58,901 bases of DNA from positions 1 to 58,901 of the IMG/VR virus record IMGVR_UViG_3300025632_000005. One strand, 5' to 3'. The notes under the pieces are model-generated. The model saw only the letters and a program-made list of their open reading frames with translations, had not been told where the DNA came from and ran no database searches. Position 1 is the stretch's first letter. Each line of letters opens with the position of its first letter. The position numbers and the translations under genes are program-made. The DNA comes from a virus. Positions 57,188 to 58,901 of the stretch are shown here, in pieces.

Positions 57188-58255
57188 CTATCGTGCAGTT
57201 ACAGGACTCGTTCCGTCCCCAACGAATGGATGTTCAGCAAACGCCATATAAATATAAGATGCACCAGATGCATTATTAGAGTTTAAAGTGTTTCTAATTT
57301 TAAAACCATTTGATAGTAAATCCATAGTTATTGATGAAAGACCCGATTCTGGGTCTGTTGTATCAGCAAGTAAAGGTGCACCGATTGGGTTTGCTGGGTA
57401 TCTGGTATTATCAATTATTGACCAATTACCACCAGTGCTAGAATCTGTTCGTTTGATCAGTAACCAAGCTGGTCGGAATCCTGTGTAAATCATAGAACCA
57501 TCTGTACTGCCGTTTCCCTTGTAGGTACCAAATTTACTAAAGCCATCTACTTCGTGCCAGCAGTATGCGACATAATTCTCAGAACTTGTATTAACATCTG
57601 TGTGAGTTCCAATAGAAAAAACTGTACTTGTAGGGGCAGTATCATTCCAAACAGTAGCATCATCTACAACAGCACCAGTAGTATTTAATACTAAATAATC
57701 AGTTTGTGGGTCACTAGAAACCTTATGATGATATACTTTCCAAGCATCACCTTGAGAAAGATTTTTTACCATTATCCAACTTGGTGCTAAAGATAACCCA
57801 TGTCCAATAGTAGCATTGCTACCATTTCCAGTATATTTTACGATTGAAAATCCAGATGTTGTATCAGCTTGGACAGTTGAGGTAATTGAACCATCAGTAT
57901 TACTTGCAGTAGTTCCTCCATTTGCTTTCCAATTCCACCCAACAAAACTTTCATTGTTAGTATTAACTTGGTCTAAACTACCTAATGTAAAACCATCACT
58001 TGTAAAAGAAGTTAATCCCTCTGACTCTGTTGTTTCTGCTGAAGTATTGTCAGACTCTATTTGTTTAGTAACACCTCTTGATGAATCATATAAACCATGA
58101 CTATCTGAGGCATCTCTATTTTTTATCCATGTAAAATCTGGTTTAAACTCTAACCCAGTAATAGTTTTACCTCCAGAACCTATAGCAGTTCCATTACCTT
58201 GGTAAATTGTATTTGTAAAATGTTCTTCGCCATTTGGTATTGTTGGTGTTGCCAT
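57188..58255 (-). CDS. tail fibre protein, DUF7483-like
   Basis: 355 residues starting MATPTIPNGEEHFTNTIYQG. GLEFKPDFTWIKNRDASDSH, ATIGHGLSLAPSWIMVKNLS, SVFSIGTHTDVNTSSENYVA and FRPAWLLIKRTDSSTGGNW show an internal repeat of W-(I/L)-x-x-K-x-(R/L) modules, the DUF7483 family widespread in marine phage receptor proteins. The end (YIYMAFAEHPFVGDGTSPVT) also fits. Probably a receptor-contacting fibre; variable between phages. Confidence 0.65.
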   Translation of the reverse strand: MATPTIPNGEEHFTNTIYQGNGTAIGSGGKTITGLEFKPDFTWIKNRDASDSHGLYDSSRGVTKQIESDNTSAETTESEGLTSFTSDGFTLGSLDQVNTNNESFVGWNWKANGGTTASNTDGSITSTVQADTTSGFSIVKYTGNGSNATIGHGLSLAPSWIMVKNLSQGDAWKVYHHKVSSDPQTDYLVLNTTGAVVDDATVWNDTAPTSTVFSIGTHTDVNTSSENYVAYCWHEVDGFSKFGTYKGNGSTDGSMIYTGFRPAWLLIKRTDSSTGGNWSIIDNTRYPANPIGAPLLADTTDPESGLSSITMDLLSNGFKIRNTLNSNNASGASYIYMAFAEHPFVGDGTSPVTAR

Positions 58256-58256
58256 G

Positions 58257-58901
58257 TTAACTCCCTATATTCTTTGTACATAATGCTAGATAATTTGTTG
58301 GTGGTGCATAATAGAAGTTACCCAATTCATTAGCATCTGTATTACCTTGTGCTGTTTCTGTTCCACCAAAGGTGCCCTCTTGTCCAAAGTTCCAACATAC
58401 TATTGAACCACTATAATGACTATTTCCAAAAACTACATTATCAGCAAATGCTTTTGTATTAGCCTCATTATTTCCTGCTGATGGGTCTCCACTAGCTTGC
58501 CACACAAAAGAACCACTATTATTATGTCCAAACCAAATCTTTTTATTATCCATATCAATTGCTAAAGCACCTATTTTTCCATCACCAACAGCATTACCCC
58601 AACTACCTGTAGTTGTGCTATCTTCATTTCGTCTACCATCAGCACCAAAACCAATATCTTTATCACCACTTGTGTTGCCAGGATTTAATCCAGAAGTGCT
58701 TAAATTTTTAATAGTATTATAAATCCCTATCATAGGATATTCACCCAAACTTGCATTATTATATCTAATCTCAGCATACCATTTTCCTGTACTTGGTAAT
58801 AATATTGATGCACCACTTCCAGTAAATGCTGAGGCAGTTGATTGTAAATTACCATTACTTAAAGTAATACTTGAGTGAGTATTAAGAGGATTCATTACAC
58901 A
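58257..58901 (-). CDS. LamG/SPRY tail protein, C-terminal part (continues across the join)
   Basis: The right-hand half of the gene whose start is at 934. It reads ASILLPSTGKWYAEIRYNNA, GSWGNAVGDGKIGALAIDMD, NKKIWFGHNNSGSF and ends in PPTNYLALCTKNIGS, a SPRY-type jelly roll common in marine phage tail proteins beside LamG domains. Full length on the circle is 483 residues. Any internal ATG (such as at 58895) is not the real start, because the frame stays open upstream. Confidence 0.75.
   Translation of the reverse strand, partial: CVMNPLNTHSSITLSNGNLQSTASAFTGSGASILLPSTGKWYAEIRYNNASLGEYPMIGIYNTIKNLSTSGLNPGNTSGDKDIGFGADGRRNEDSTTTGSWGNAVGDGKIGALAIDMDNKKIWFGHNNSGSFVWQASGDPSAGNNEANTKAFADNVVFGNSHYSGSIVCWNFGQEGTFGGTETAQGNTDANELGNFYYAPPTNYLALCTKNIGS
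58775..58901. repeat. terminal direct repeat, right copy
   Basis: Identical to bases 1-127; see the left copy. Remove one copy to obtain the 58,774-bp circle. Confidence 0.95.

Overview
This window is the complete genome of a lytic, tailed, podovirus-like marine bacteriophage, assembled as a circle. The first 127 bases are repeated exactly as the last 127 (1-127 = 58775-58901), so the unique circle is 58,774 bp and one tail gene runs across the artificial join. The DNA is AT-rich, genes are packed with ATGA or TAATG overlaps, and no integrase, repressor or phage RNA polymerase was recognised. The replication genes are T7-like, the structural genes are T7/P22-like, and there are many metabolic and glycan genes. 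This is the style of phages of streamlined marine bacteria (SAR116/SAR11/roseobacter-like or methylotrophic hosts). The host itself cannot be read from the window, but a PqqA-like peptide points to a host that makes the cofactor PQQ.

Layout. Two transcription arms diverge near 21.1-21.3 kb and converge near 40.1-40.3 kb. The plus arm (21.3-40.05 kb) carries two methyltransferases, a run of very small unknown early genes (24.1-30.4 kb), a C5-cytosine methyltransferase, an HNH nuclease, an AT-rich tandem-repeat region (possible origin), and then the replication block: primase-helicase, DNA polymerase A, single-strand binding protein, Cas4-like nuclease, T7-type endonuclease I and a B12-dependent ribonucleotide reductase. 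It ends with a 2OG-Fe(II) oxygenase, a cupin sugar isomerase-like protein, a cytidylyltransferase and a strong terminator.

The minus arm runs from the terminase genes (21.07 kb) down to base 1, across the join to 58.77 kb, and on down to 40.25 kb. In transcription order it encodes terminase small and large subunits, a portal fused to a lytic transglycosylase domain, an inserted glycan/metabolite cassette (PhyH-like oxygenase, FkbM methyltransferase, sulfotransferase), GroES, scaffold, capsid, many tiny Lys/Gly-rich proteins, adaptor and tail proteins (one with a complete cupredoxin copper-site motif), LamG/SPRY tail proteins, a T7-like internal-protein set (GNAT, two large Gln/Gly-rich proteins, a 1779-residue ejected protein), three glycosyltransferase-like genes, a holin, and finally the 24-residue PqqA-like peptide.

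Most unusual items: (1) the PqqA-like peptide gene at the very end of the late arm; (2) a 181-codon ORF with its own strong ribosome-binding site fully inside the cytosine methyltransferase gene, whose product itself ends like a methyltransferase; (3) a long hairpin with an alternative hairpin and pseudoknot in the leader at 26091-26190; (4) a 12-base leader sequence repeated exactly at three early genes; (5) the portal-transglycosylase fusion in a genome where I find no separate endolysin. All family names are from reading motifs by eye; no database search was run.
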